DNA from: CAWBCI01 sp963787195
GTDB lineage: Bacteria; Bacteroidota; Bacteroidia; Bacteroidales; JAGOPY01
DNA: 64,000 nt
NCBI GenBank assembly: GCA_963787195.1
Contig: CAWBCI010000055.1
Span: forward strand, 12,137 to 76,136
Reading direction: 5' to 3'
Positions 35,032-43,840 of the stretch are shown here, piece by piece. Position 1 is the first letter of the stretch. Every line of letters starts with the position of its first letter. Both the position numbers and the translations under genes were made by a program. The notes under the pieces are model-generated. The model was given only the letters and a program-made list of their open reading frames with translations, searched no databases and was not told the origin of the DNA.

Positions 35032-37107
35032 TCAGGCTTCAGCCTTTTTCTTCTCCTGTATTTTCTTTAAAACATCTTCCTGAACAGATAAAGGCAATGG
35101 CAAGTACTTGTAAAATTCCATTGAATAATTGGCACGACCGCTGGATAAATTCCTCAGGGCGGTTGCATAGCCGAACATCTCCATCAATGGTACTAAACCT
35201 ACAAGTTGCTGGGCACCCTTACGATGCCTTCTCATCGATTCGATTTTTCCTCTGCGGCGGTTAAGATTCCCAACGATTTCCCCAATGGATTCATCCGGGG
35301 TGTTGATCTCGATTTTCATCACCGGTTCAAGAAGGATGGGATTGGCTTTCATGAAACCTTTCTTAAAGCATATGGAACCACAGGTCTGGAAAGCAAAATC
35401 TGATGAGTCAACCGGATGGAACTTCCCGTCGAGGAGCACTACTTTCACATCCACCACAGGGAATCCGGCTAATACGCCATCTTCAAGTGTTTTCCGGATA
35501 CCTTTGTCAACCGAAGGAATATATTCAAGTGGAATTGCACCTCCTTTAATTTTGTCGATAAATTCATATCCTTTTCCTTCATTGGGCTCAATTCGGATGA
35601 CAGTATGAGCAAACTGGCCCTTTCCACCTGACTGTTTTGCATATTTGAAATCGCTTTCCACTTCAAGTGTAATAGTTTCCCTCAGGGCTACAGCCGGCTC
35701 TCCAACTTCCACCTCTACGCCGAATTCATGTTTCAGCCGGTCGATAATTATTTCCAGGTGAAGTTCTCCCATTCCGCTGATAATAGTTTCATTGGTTTCT
35801 TCATCAAAACGGACATTGAAGGAAGGATCTTCATTCGACAATTTATTTAGGGCTTCTCCGAGTTTATTGGAATCTTTCCTGTTAGGAGGAACTATCTTCA
35901 TTTCAATAACCGTCGGCGGTATTTGTATATTTTCCAGGTATAAAGGATGGGCGGGATCACAGAGGGTGTCGCCTGTTTTAGTAAGTTTCATACCAACCAG
36001 TGCAATAATATCCCCTGGACCGGCTTCACTTAGTTCTTCCCTGTCTTTGGCATGGATTCTCAACAAACGACCTATCCTCTCATATTTATTTTTTGTGGAA
36101 TTCAGGATTTGCATGCCGCTTTTAAGTGTTCCGGAATATATCCGGATAAAAGTCTGCTGTCCCACGTAAGGGTCATTTATAAGCTTGAAAGCCAGGGCAG
36201 CAAAAGGTTCCTTAGAACTAGGATTCCGGGTATGCGATTTCTCCGGATCATCCACGTCCAGACCTACTATAGCTCCGATGTCAAGCGGAGAAGGAAGGTA
36301 ATCGATCACAGCATCAAGCAATAACTGCACACCTTTGTTTTTATATGCTGCACCACAGAAAACCGGGGTAATCATAAGTTTCAGGGTAGCATCGCGGGCA
36401 ACTTCCTTCAGCCTTGCATCTGAAACCTCTTTGTCTTCCAGGAAACAATCCATGATCTCATCATCAAAATCAGCCAGTTTTTCAATTATGTAAGAACGGG
36501 CTTTTTCATATGCAGGCATGTATTCTTCCGGGATCTTTTTATCTATTCTTTCATAATCCTGAAAGATATAAGCCTTTTTAGCCAGGACATCAACTATACC
36601 AATAAAATCTTCTTCTGAACCCATGGGGATCTGGAAGGGAACGGCATTGGCATCAAGATATTGGTCCATCATTCCGACCGCATCTTCGAAATCAGCTCCG
36701 GTCCGGTCCATCTTATTAATGAAAGCGATGCGGGGTACCCTGTAACGATCGGCCTGATTCCATACGGTCTCACTTTGAGGCTCTACACCACTGACAGCAC
36801 AAAACACCGCTATCATTCCGTCGATCACCCGGAGTGAACGCTCCACTTCTACAGTGAAATCGACATGTCCCGGAGTATCTATAATATTTATCTGGTGATC
36901 TTTCCAATAAGTTGAAATGGCTGCTGAGGCTATGGTAATGCCTCTTTCCTGTTCCTGTTTCATGAAGTCCATGGTAGCTTTTCCATCATGAACTTCTCCC
37001 ATTTTCCTGTTAATACCCGTATAAAAGAGAATACGCTCTGTTACAGTCGTTTTGCCTGCATCTATATGTGCAGCAATCCCTATATTTCTGAATCTGCTTA
37101 AGGTCAT
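35032..37107 (-). CDS. fusA: Translation elongation factor G
   Basis: The GTPase drives ribosomal translocation. Motifs are complete: G1 AHIDAGKT, the switch region QEQERGITIASAA, G3 DTPGHVDF, G4 NKMD, then domains II-V including GMGELHLEIIIDRL and the C-terminal EMFGYATALRNLSSGRANYS. I start it at ATG 37107 (MTLSRFRNIGIAAHID, 691 residues), because a perfect -7 element, TACCTTTG (37137-37130), lies inside the longer frame that reaches 37140. It is a lone gene, not in the usual rpsL-rpsG-fusA operon. It may therefore be a second EF-G (fusA2-type), a point the window cannot settle. Confidence 0.9.
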   Translation of the reverse strand: MTLSRFRNIGIAAHIDAGKTTVTERILFYTGINRKMGEVHDGKATMDFMKQEQERGITIASAAISTYWKDHQINIIDTPGHVDFTVEVERSLRVIDGMIAVFCAVSGVEPQSETVWNQADRYRVPRIAFINKMDRTGADFEDAVGMMDQYLDANAVPFQIPMGSEEDFIGIVDVLAKKAYIFQDYERIDKKIPEEYMPAYEKARSYIIEKLADFDDEIMDCFLEDKEVSDARLKEVARDATLKLMITPVFCGAAYKNKGVQLLLDAVIDYLPSPLDIGAIVGLDVDDPEKSHTRNPSSKEPFAALAFKLINDPYVGQQTFIRIYSGTLKSGMQILNSTKNKYERIGRLLRIHAKDREELSEAGPGDIIALVGMKLTKTGDTLCDPAHPLYLENIQIPPTVIEMKIVPPNRKDSNKLGEALNKLSNEDPSFNVRFDEETNETIISGMGELHLEIIIDRLKHEFGVEVEVGEPAVALRETITLEVESDFKYAKQSGGKGQFAHTVIRIEPNEGKGYEFIDKIKGGAIPLEYIPSVDKGIRKTLEDGVLAGFPVVDVKVVLLDGKFHPVDSSDFAFQTCGSICFKKGFMKANPILLEPVMKIEINTPDESIGEIVGNLNRRRGKIESMRRHRKGAQQLVGLVPLMEMFGYATALRNLSSGRANYSMEFYKYLPLPLSVQEDVLKKIQEKKKAEA

Positions 37108-37129
37108 TTTAATGTTTTGAAATTTTTTG

Positions 37130-37137
37130 CAAAGGTA
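37130..37137 (-). promoter_or_regulatory. -7 element of the EF-G gene
   Basis: TACCTTTG on the minus strand matches TAnnTTTG. The predicted start, about 37123, is downstream of the longest possible ATG and upstream of ATG 37107, so it decides the start codon. Confidence 0.6.
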
Positions 37138-37357
37138 CAAGTAATAATGACTCTTGCGGCCTTTAATATTAAAACATAATGATTTGTTGATCTGTATATG
37201 AAGTGATAGATTATTAAGTACTTAGCTCAGTGTTGAAGGGGCTGAAAAATTTAAAGTTGCTTATATTTCAATTTCGTTAATACTTTGTCAGGATGAATGA
37301 GGAAATTTATTAAGCTTGTAAAAGAATAATTCAGGATATTTTTTAATTTTAAATAGA

Positions 37358-37966
37358 ATGAAAGATATAAAGCGGCTTGATCGTACATTTTACCTGAGAG
37401 ACGATGTAGTTGAAATTGCCAGGGAGCTTTTGGGAAAGTATCTTTTTACAAATATTGATGGAAAATTAAGGGGAGGGATTATCACTGAGACAGAAGCATA
37501 CAAAGGGACGACTGACCGTGCTTCGCATGCCTATAACGGACTCCGGACTAAGCGGACTGAAATAATGTATGCCAGGGGAGGTGTAGCTTATATTTATCTC
37601 TGTTACGGAATACATTCCCTTTTTAATATTGTAACAAACGAAAAAGATATCCCCCATGCCATACTGATCCGTGGAATTTATCCGGTGACAGGAATTGATA
37701 TTATGCTCGAAAGGAACGCTCATAAGAGGAAATTGATTGAAATAGGAAAGGGCCCGGGAAAAGTCTCGAAATTATTGGGCATCCATTATTCCCAAAGCGG
37801 GGAGGACCTGCTTGGCCAGATGATTTGGCTGGAGGACAGGCAGCTTAAAGTTAAAAGCCAGGATATCATTATAGGGCCGCGTGTTGGAGTGGCCTATGCA
37901 AAAGAAGATGCAAAATTGCCCTATCGTTTTATACTGCCTATGGATAGCTTGACAGTATACATATAA
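37358..37966 (+). CDS. mpg: 3-methyladenine DNA glycosylase (AAG/MPG type)
   Basis: This 202-residue base-excision repair enzyme removes alkylated purines such as 3-methyladenine and hypoxanthine. It matches the AAG family from start to end: LARELLGK-like VEIARELLGKYLF, the catalytic block GGIITETEAYKGTTDRASHA (the Glu of ETEAY activates water), YARGGVAYIYLCYGIHSLFN with the intercalating tyrosine region, and GPGKVSKLLGI. The length is normal for bacterial members. It is transcribed alone and convergent with the HU gene, sharing the terminator between them. Confidence 0.93.
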   Translation: MKDIKRLDRTFYLRDDVVEIARELLGKYLFTNIDGKLRGGIITETEAYKGTTDRASHAYNGLRTKRTEIMYARGGVAYIYLCYGIHSLFNIVTNEKDIPHAILIRGIYPVTGIDIMLERNAHKRKLIEIGKGPGKVSKLLGIHYSQSGEDLLGQMIWLEDRQLKVKSQDIIIGPRVGVAYAKEDAKLPYRFILPMDSLTVYI

Positions 37967-38003
37967 AAAAACCGGCCTGGATTTCTCCGGCCGGTTCCAA
38001 TTT
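37965..38003. terminator. Terminator between mpg and HU genes
   Basis: AACCGGCC (37970-37977) and GGCCGGTT (37989-37996) form the stem. T runs follow on the minus strand (seven bases) and, after a CCAA gap, on the plus strand. It serves the HU gene well and mpg weakly. Confidence 0.75.
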
Positions 38004-38020
38004 TTATTTGTAATGCAGTC

Positions 38021-38293
38021 TTACTTAACAGTGTTAGATAAATCTGCTCCCGGTTTGAATTTCACAACCTTTTTAGCTGCGATTTTTATTTCTTTACCGG
38101 TTTGAGGGTTTCTGCCTTTACGGGCAGCTCTCTTGGCAACTGCAAATGAGCCAAATCCAACCAACGCGACCCTGTCATTCTTTTTCAAGGCTTTCATGGT
38201 AGTGGTTACAAATGATTCAAGTGCTTTTTTGGCATCAGCTTTCGTTAAGCCGGTTTCTTTTGCCATTGCATCAATTAATTCTGCTTTGTTCAT
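38021..38293 (-). CDS. hup: HU family DNA-binding protein
   Basis: The 90-residue nucleoid protein has the whole HU signature: MNKAELIDAMAKETGLTKAD, the core VALVGFGSFAVAKRAARKGR, and the DNA-binding arm GRNPQTGKEIKIAAKKVVKF (GRNP..G...I). It bends and compacts DNA. It has a perfect promoter (38329-38358) and is monocistronic. Confidence 0.96.
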   Translation of the reverse strand: MNKAELIDAMAKETGLTKADAKKALESFVTTTMKALKKNDRVALVGFGSFAVAKRAARKGRNPQTGKEIKIAAKKVVKFKPGADLSNTVK

Positions 38294-38328
38294 AATTATA
38301 AGTTTTTATTAAACAAATGAAATCTCTG

Positions 38329-38358
38329 CAAAGGTACGCTATTCGCGGCAAATGTCAA
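38329..38358 (-). promoter_or_regulatory. Promoter of the HU gene
   Basis: On the minus strand, TTG (38358-38356), a 19-bp spacer and TACCTTTG (38336-38329) match the Bacteroidota consensus. Start near 38323, leader about 30 nt. Confidence 0.75.
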
Positions 38359-38465
38359 GTCCAAAGCTCGGAAACCCTTGAAAATGTTAATAAAACAGGA
38401 TTTTTGTTGATAACTTGGCTCCGGAAAGCCTTATGGGAGTAGAGTTTTAGGTATTTTTTTATTTT

Positions 38466-39434
38466 TCAGGAGACCTTCCAGGCTTCATTTATCCTGAATC
38501 CTTTCAGAAAATCAGTCGAATTCATCCTTTTTTTTCCAGCTTGCTGAATATCAATAAGCTCTAAAATGCCATCGCTTGTGGCAATTTCAAGATAGCTTTT
38601 TCCATCAGTTCGGATGCTGCCTGGAATACTTTTTATCCCAGATTCTTTTATTACTGTACGATATATTTTGATATAGTACTCTTCTCCAGCAGGGGATTGA
38701 AGGTAGGTGAAAGCTCCCGGAAAAGGACTCAATCCGCGGATTTTGTTATGCACTTCCTCAACCTGTTTATCCCATTCTATCCTGCAATCTTCTTTAAATA
38801 TCTTAGGTGCGGGCTTCAAAGGACCTGCTTCTTTAATGAATATTCCCTGATCAACCGGTTCGATTTGGTCCGTCTCAATAGCCCTGACAGTTTTTAATAC
38901 CAAGGCGGCTCCTGCAATCTTCATCCGGTCGTGCAGTTCACCCAGGGTCTCCTCAGGCCCTATATTTACTTTTTCCTGGAAGAGTATCTGACCGGTATCT
39001 ATTTCTTGTTTCAGGAAAAAAGTAGTTAAGCCGGTTTCTTTTTCACCGTTCATAATAGCATGGTTCATGGGCGCTGCCCCACGGTATTGGGGCAAAAGGG
39101 ATGCATGCAGGTTGAAGGTCCCGTACTCGGGCATTTTCCAAACCTGCTCGGGAAGCATACGGAAAGCAACTACTATCTGCAGGTTTGCATTCAGGGAATG
39201 GAGTTCTTCGAGGAATAGCGGATCTTTCAAACGAAGTGGCTGCAATACTTTCAAGCCATGTTCCTTCGCATACAGGCAAACAGCGGAGGGCTGAGGCTTC
39301 CTACCCCTTCCTGCCGGATTGTCAGGGGCTGTCACAACCCCTGCAACATCGTAGCCGTTTTGCACCAGGATATCAAGCGAATCCCTTGCAAATTCAGGTG
39401 TACCCATGAATACTATGCGGAGTTTCCGGTTCAT
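38466..39434 (-). CDS. fmt: Methionyl-tRNA formyltransferase
   Basis: Fmt formylates initiator Met-tRNA using 10-formyltetrahydrofolate. The 322-residue protein from ATG 39434 (MNRKLRIVFMGTPEFARDSL) shows the formyltransferase core, with the loop FRMLPEQVWKMPEYGTFNLH, the catalytic N-H-D set in NLHASLLPQYRGAAPMNHAI, and a C-terminal OB-fold (ETDGKSYLEIATSDGILEL-like). The open frame runs 18 codons further upstream but through the terminator hairpin of the previous gene, so the shorter start is right. It follows the TPR gene on the same strand, separated by that terminator. Confidence 0.94.
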   Translation of the reverse strand: MNRKLRIVFMGTPEFARDSLDILVQNGYDVAGVVTAPDNPAGRGRKPQPSAVCLYAKEHGLKVLQPLRLKDPLFLEELHSLNANLQIVVAFRMLPEQVWKMPEYGTFNLHASLLPQYRGAAPMNHAIMNGEKETGLTTFFLKQEIDTGQILFQEKVNIGPEETLGELHDRMKIAGAALVLKTVRAIETDQIEPVDQGIFIKEAGPLKPAPKIFKEDCRIEWDKQVEEVHNKIRGLSPFPGAFTYLQSPAGEEYYIKIYRTVIKESGIKSIPGSIRTDGKSYLEIATSDGILELIDIQQAGKKRMNSTDFLKGFRINEAWKVS

Positions 39435-39452
39435 ATTTTTTTCTGAAAGGTA

Positions 39453-39481
39453 TAAAAAAAACCCGGCCAAATTTGGCCGGG
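39453..39481 (-). terminator. Terminator of the YfgM-like TPR gene
   Basis: The perfect palindrome CCCGGCCAAATTTGGCCGGG (39462-39481) is followed on the minus strand by eight T residues. It lies 25 bp after the stop of the TPR gene and just upstream of the fmt start. Confidence 0.85.
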
Positions 39482-39505
39482 TGATCATATTGTCGTGATT
39501 TTGGG

Positions 39506-40195
39506 TTACTTTCCCATTAATCCCTTGGCCCTGGAAATATACTTGTCAATTTCACGGGCTTCATTACTTTTAGGATAATCTTTTTTAATTTTCTGGTAAA
39601 CATTCAGGGCATCACTGTATTTACCCAACTGTTCATAAGTCCATCCGGCCTTTTCATAAAATAAAGGTGCTGTGAATTCATTATCATTCAAATCAGCAGC
39701 TTTCAGGTAATATTCAACCGCTGAAGAGGGGTCGTTCAGTTCCAAATATGCATCTCCGATAGCGCCTCTTGACATAGGCCCGATTATCTGGTCATGTACT
39801 TTATAACTCTTGAGGTATTTTATGGAATTATTGTAATCTCCTTTATGCAAATAAATAATGCCTGTGTAATATTTTGCAAGGTTGGCTGCACTGGTGATAC
39901 CGTAGTCATCAATGATCTTGAGAAAACCGGGATACATTCCATCGCCATTCAACGCAAGATCCAGTGAATCCAGATCGAAATACTGCTCTGCAGTAAACAT
40001 CTGTGATTTTGCCTCGGCTTCCCGCGGGGCAATGTAGAATTTCTTGAAACTGAAAAATCCAAGCACCAGTACCACAATCACTGCAACAATGATAGTCAGC
40101 ATACGCTGATTGTTTTCAATGAATTGTTCTGTCCTGCCTAATGCCTCCTCAACTCTTACAATCCCGTCTTCGGTTTTATCCTGTTTTTTAGCCAT
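39506..40195 (-). CDS. YfgM-like membrane-anchored TPR protein
   Basis: The 229-residue protein has a short cytoplasmic N-terminus, one membrane helix (about residues 33-50, MLTIIVAVIVVLVLGFF), then TPR repeats (YLHKGDYNNSIKYLKSYKV, YLELNDPSSAVEYYLKAADL, YEQLGKYSDALNVYQKIKKD). This is the layout of YfgM/TPR_21 proteins that assist at the translocon or in envelope biogenesis. It has a perfect promoter (40223-40253) and terminator and so is a single-gene unit. Confidence 0.85.
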   Translation of the reverse strand: MAKKQDKTEDGIVRVEEALGRTEQFIENNQRMLTIIVAVIVVLVLGFFSFKKFYIAPREAEAKSQMFTAEQYFDLDSLDLALNGDGMYPGFLKIIDDYGITSAANLAKYYTGIIYLHKGDYNNSIKYLKSYKVHDQIIGPMSRGAIGDAYLELNDPSSAVEYYLKAADLNDNEFTAPLFYEKAGWTYEQLGKYSDALNVYQKIKKDYPKSNEAREIDKYISRAKGLMGK

Positions 40196-40222
40196 ATAAT
40201 ATTACTCTTAAAATTCAGGCTG

Positions 40223-40253
40223 CAAAAGTAATTTTTTTTATTGATTTGTCCAA
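40223..40253 (-). promoter_or_regulatory. Promoter of the YfgM-like gene
   Basis: On the minus strand, TTG (40253-40251), a 20-bp spacer and TACTTTTG (40230-40223) fit the consensus exactly. Confidence 0.75.
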
Positions 40254-40259
40254 CCTACA

Positions 40260-40522
40260 TCCAAATTTTTAACTTTCTGAGATTTATATATAAGGCAAAG
40301 TATTTAATTTAACCACACATTTTACGAATTCAAACATCGTATTTATGCTTATAGCTTGTTAATGAGGCCATTTGACTATAGCTTTAATATTATCATAAAG
40401 CCATGAAAGAAACTAATTTATTTACGCTTTGGATAAGGTCAGCACATTAAAGTAAATATTTTATTAATCCTCTAATGGTCAGCGGATCAAGGCAGGCTTA
40501 TTATTCCCATTCTGAATTGAAC
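40260..40522. other. Divergent intergenic region, nothing recognised
   Basis: About 260 AT-rich bases lie between the promoters of the YfgM-like and bS31 genes. I see no ORF, hairpin or repeat that stands out. Confidence 0.4.
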
Positions 40523-40553
40523 TTTGATTCCGTATAAAGATTTATTAAATTTG
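40523..40553 (+). promoter_or_regulatory. Promoter of the bS31/Thx gene
   Basis: TTTG (40523-40526), a 19-bp spacer and TAAATTTG (40546-40553) form a complete Bacteroidota promoter about 38 bp before the ATG. Confidence 0.8.
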
Positions 40554-40590
40554 TGTGCTTTCATCTGATTAATAATTAATAAATTATATT

Positions 40591-40956
40591 ATGGGAAAAG
40601 GAGACAAGAAGTCAAAAAGGGGAAAAATTATTATGAAATCCTATGGGATCCGTCGTCCCCGGAATAAATCTGTAGCACCTGTCGCTAAGGTAACAGCTAA
40701 GAAGAAAGAGATTGAAACTACCCAGGCAGTAAAGAAAACCTCTAAAAAAGAAGAAAAAGTTGTAGCTGATATAGCTGAAAAGAATGCAAGCCCAGAAACA
40801 CCGGCTACTACAAAGAAAAAATCCTCTGCCAAGGCCAGTCCTGCTGCAGAGGTTAAGCCAGCTGCCGAAGTTAAGCCAGATGCACAGGTTAAGCCAACTG
40901 CAAAAGTTTCGGAAGAGAAATCCAAAGAAATAAAAGGAACTTCGGATAAAGAATAA
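40591..40956 (+). CDS. 30S ribosomal protein bS31 (Thx) with long Lys/Ala-rich tail
   Basis: The first 27 residues, MGKGDKKSKRGKIIMKSYGI and RRPRNKS, match the Thx/bS31 proteins of Bacteroidota, small basic proteins inserted in the head of the 30S subunit. The family core is only about 25-50 residues long. Here it continues to 121 residues with a low-complexity tail rich in Lys, Ala, Glu and Pro, including the repeats AEVKPAAEVKPDAQVKPTAK. The tail could be disordered and flexible, or contact RNA or other proteins. It has a strong promoter and no partner gene. Confidence 0.85.
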   Translation: MGKGDKKSKRGKIIMKSYGIRRPRNKSVAPVAKVTAKKKEIETTQAVKKTSKKEEKVVADIAEKNASPETPATTKKKSSAKASPAAEVKPAAEVKPDAQVKPTAKVSEEKSKEIKGTSDKE

Positions 40957-41008
40957 CATTCTGGATGGAAATACATCCCTTGTAAGGAATTTATCGGATA
41001 GCAGTGAG

Positions 41009-42388
41009 TCAGAGACTTGCTGCTATTTTTTTGAAAAGTTTCCCGCGCTCTTCAAAATTTTTGAAACTGTCGTAAGAAGCGGCCGCGGGGCTTAGCAGAC
41101 AGATGCATCCGGGCCGGGTCAATTCCAATACAGGCTGAAATGCTTTTTCAAGAGTCTCAACCAGGATAAGATTTTTTTCAACCAGATTATTTTTCAGGAA
41201 TTCAGAATACATCCTTTGCCCTGCCTGCCCCATAAATATTAAGTTCCGAACAGATGATTTACTCAGAATTTCGACCAGCTTGCCATAATCCAGCATACGA
41301 TCAAAACCTCCCAGGATAAGGGTGTCGACATCTTTAAGGGCTTTGACGGCTTCAAGTGTTGCCTCAGGTATTGTTGCAATGGAATCATTATAGAAGCGGA
41401 TATGCCTGTATTCGCCGACAAATTCCATACGGTGTTCCAGGCCCTGAAAACTACGGACACCCTGGCGGATAAATTCATCATTGACTCCGATGCTCTGAAC
41501 AGCCAGGATGGCTGCCATGATATTCATACGGTTATGGTCACCTTTCAGAAAAAGTTCATTTCCGGCCTCCATATAAAAGCTTGATTTACTTCCATCAAAG
41601 GAATAAATTTTATTAGCCCTCAGATGAAAACCTGTTTTCTCCGGCTCGGAAGCTGAAAAAATCAATTTTACAGCAGGGCTCTTTTGTGTGGAGAAATATT
41701 CACAAAGCGCTACATTGTCAGTGTTATATATAATTATGTCCTGTTTCGTCTGTCCTTTTAAAATATTGAATTTTGCGGTAAAATATTCTTTGACTGAAGG
41801 ATATCTGTCGAGATGTTCCTGGTAAAGGTTCAGGATGACGGCAATATGAGGCCCACGGGAAATATCCTCCAGTTGATTGGATGAGAGTTCATAAACAATT
41901 TTAGTATTCCCGTTTATTAAATGAATATGATCGAAGGGAGGTGATCCAATGTTCCCTACCAGAATGCTGTCTGTTCCGGCCGTACTGAGAATATGACGGA
42001 TCAGGCTTGATGTCGTACTCTTTCCCTTGGTACCGGTAACCCCGATCACCTGAGTATGATAATATTGAAGGATCAGGTCTGTTTGAGAACTAACTTTCAC
42101 ACAGGGATTCCTCAAATTAAATCCTTCGGGCATTTTGATGCCGGGACTTTTTATGATCAGGTCGAATTTATCAAGGCCCTCCAGGTAATGCGGTCCAAAA
42201 TTGCAAGTATCTGAGGGATGCTTGCTTAACAAATCGTGATTTGAAACCTCAGGATTCCTATCGGCAATGTACAGTTCCTGATCGGGATAATACTCCTTCA
42301 ACAAACGGAAAGTCGATTGACCTTCTTTTCCAAAACCCAGAATCAATACGCGTTTTCCGGGTATAAGCTGATCCAGCAGTGCTTTCAT
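41009..42388 (-). CDS. murD: UDP-N-acetylmuramoyl-L-alanine--glutamate ligase (MurD; possibly MurD2 type)
   Basis: This 459-residue Mur ligase adds glutamate to UDP-MurNAc-L-Ala in the cytoplasm. The N-terminal domain begins RVLILGFGKEGQSTF. The ATP loop GTKGKST is at residues 119-125, followed by YELSSNQLEDI, the Mg2+/ATP-binding N-H-R region (GDHNRMNIMAAI), and the C-terminal domain with NDSIATIPEATLEAV and LILGGFD. It overlaps the upstream MurL-like gene by four bases, so the two are co-translated. MurD2 enzymes that use L-glutamate occur with MurL, so the substrate here may be L-Glu instead of D-Glu. The sequence as read does not decide this. Confidence 0.9.
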   Translation of the reverse strand: MKALLDQLIPGKRVLILGFGKEGQSTFRLLKEYYPDQELYIADRNPEVSNHDLLSKHPSDTCNFGPHYLEGLDKFDLIIKSPGIKMPEGFNLRNPCVKVSSQTDLILQYYHTQVIGVTGTKGKSTTSSLIRHILSTAGTDSILVGNIGSPPFDHIHLINGNTKIVYELSSNQLEDISRGPHIAVILNLYQEHLDRYPSVKEYFTAKFNILKGQTKQDIIIYNTDNVALCEYFSTQKSPAVKLIFSASEPEKTGFHLRANKIYSFDGSKSSFYMEAGNELFLKGDHNRMNIMAAILAVQSIGVNDEFIRQGVRSFQGLEHRMEFVGEYRHIRFYNDSIATIPEATLEAVKALKDVDTLILGGFDRMLDYGKLVEILSKSSVRNLIFMGQAGQRMYSEFLKNNLVEKNLILVETLEKAFQPVLELTRPGCICLLSPAAASYDSFKNFEERGKLFKKIAASL

Positions 42389-43761
42389 GAAAGAAGTTTT
42401 TTTAATAGATCCAGAAGATCCGGAGGAAGATTATGTTCAGGGGATAGCTTATTCAAAAAATCATCCAGATCTTTACTATACAGATCTTTCTGCCTTGTCC
42501 TGTAATAATCCAGCAAAGGGGAGGGCTCATGCTTTTTATCTTCCAGGACGGCTTTCAAAGCAATATTTACTTCTTCAATAGTTCCGACACATTCAAAAGG
42601 TTTTTCCACAGCTATTCCGCTCAATTGATCAAGTGTAGCTTTCAGTTCTATATCTTCAAAAAGGTTTTTATTAAAAATATTGAAGAGAATATCCTTACTG
42701 AGGAAGGGAGAGAGCATGATATATGTGAAGAGGCATTTGGAGCAGGAACCGCACCAGCTGTTTGTTTTGCTCCCAACATTACAACTTCTGAATGCCTTGA
42801 AATAGCGGGGCATATTGGAAAATACCCGGGCGATCTGCAACTCCGACAAGGGTCGAAGGAAGCTCAGGTAATTAAAATCTTCTGAAATATATTTTCTGCA
42901 GTAATCCCGGAAATCATTTTCAAATTCAAAAGTCTTTGAATACTGATGATTGATTCCGCTGCCCGGAATGGTAGCCTCATTGGCGGATGATTCATTCGAG
43001 AGCAGTATACGGCTGCATCCGGTCAGGAAGGCTCCAGGCAGAGTATAAAATGCAATGAGTGCCGAAAAAGGCGTATGCCCGTTCAGAAAACCCTTCGAAT
43101 TCAATTCCAGTAAGCCGCGATCAAGCTTTCTCTCAAAAACCACCGTTTCTCCCATAGCTTTTCCGGCGGCTCCGATAGTTTTACTTATGGCTTGGTCAGG
43201 GTTAATTGCAAAAGGTATAAAATCAAGGCCGGCCTGATGCATGGCCTGCAATGTGACTGATGAATCCTTCCCTCCTCCGGCCGGGACAAGGTGAGCCATT
43301 GAGGGTTGGAAATTAAATTTTTGCAGGGTAGTTTCATTCACAGTCCGGATTTCCATGAACTTATCTTCCTTAGCCGGGATTCCGTTGGTGTGGAAAAACT
43401 CCCCCAATCCATGAAAATATAATTTCTTCCACCAGCCTTTCTGGTACTCGTCCAGAAAATAAGGTTTAATGATCACTAAAGGTGGGCATGCAGCTTTCCA
43501 GTATGAGATCAACTCTATCATGCCGATATGGAAAACAAGATTTTCAAGGGCCGGAGCCGGCAACTTATCTTTAAACAGATAAATATCTTTGTTCAGATCA
43601 AGCCGGAATGATGGCCGGAATATATTTTTATCAGAGAGATTGAATTCGTATTGTACTTCCAGAACCCCTTCATTGACTGCATACTGGAAACTCTCGTAAG
43701 TGAAGTGCGGATAGCTTTGCCGGAGTTCCAGAAATTTAGAATAGTTCTCCGCTCTTTGCAT
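42385..43761 (-). CDS. murL: MurL-like UDP-MurNAc-L-Ala-L-Glu epimerase
   Basis: The 458-residue protein contains a PP-loop-like ATP site, AGGGKDSSVT (GGGKDS at 162-167), the block SNESSANEATIPGSGINHQY, and a cysteine cluster CGSCSKC (337-343). To my knowledge this is the layout of MurL, described in Xanthomonas, which with ATP inverts the terminal L-Glu of UDP-MurNAc-L-Ala-L-Glu made by MurD2. The four-base overlap with murD supports this strongly. With this route a glutamate racemase would not be needed for peptidoglycan. Another PP-loop enzyme is the alternative. A -7 element, TACCTTTG (43803-43796), precedes it. Confidence 0.75.
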   Translation of the reverse strand: MQRAENYSKFLELRQSYPHFTYESFQYAVNEGVLEVQYEFNLSDKNIFRPSFRLDLNKDIYLFKDKLPAPALENLVFHIGMIELISYWKAACPPLVIIKPYFLDEYQKGWWKKLYFHGLGEFFHTNGIPAKEDKFMEIRTVNETTLQKFNFQPSMAHLVPAGGGKDSSVTLQAMHQAGLDFIPFAINPDQAISKTIGAAGKAMGETVVFERKLDRGLLELNSKGFLNGHTPFSALIAFYTLPGAFLTGCSRILLSNESSANEATIPGSGINHQYSKTFEFENDFRDYCRKYISEDFNYLSFLRPLSELQIARVFSNMPRYFKAFRSCNVGSKTNSWCGSCSKCLFTYIMLSPFLSKDILFNIFNKNLFEDIELKATLDQLSGIAVEKPFECVGTIEEVNIALKAVLEDKKHEPSPLLDYYRTRQKDLYSKDLDDFLNKLSPEHNLPPDLLDLLKKLLS

Positions 43762-43795
43762 TATTTTGTGGTATTATTTTTGTATTTTTAGGGGG

Positions 43796-43803
43796 CAAAG
43801 GTA
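43796..43803 (-). promoter_or_regulatory. -7 element of the murL-murD operon
   Basis: TACCTTTG on the minus strand, about 35 bp upstream of the MurL-like start; no clear -33 TTG at the right distance. Confidence 0.55.
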
Positions 43804-43840
43804 AACATTTGTAAGCAATATCCTGAAACGGGAACTCCAA

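Noticed and set aside
40612..40976. Two long minus-strand frames over bS31
   Set aside because: They mirror the Lys/Ala-rich tail; the plus frame has promoter and family start.
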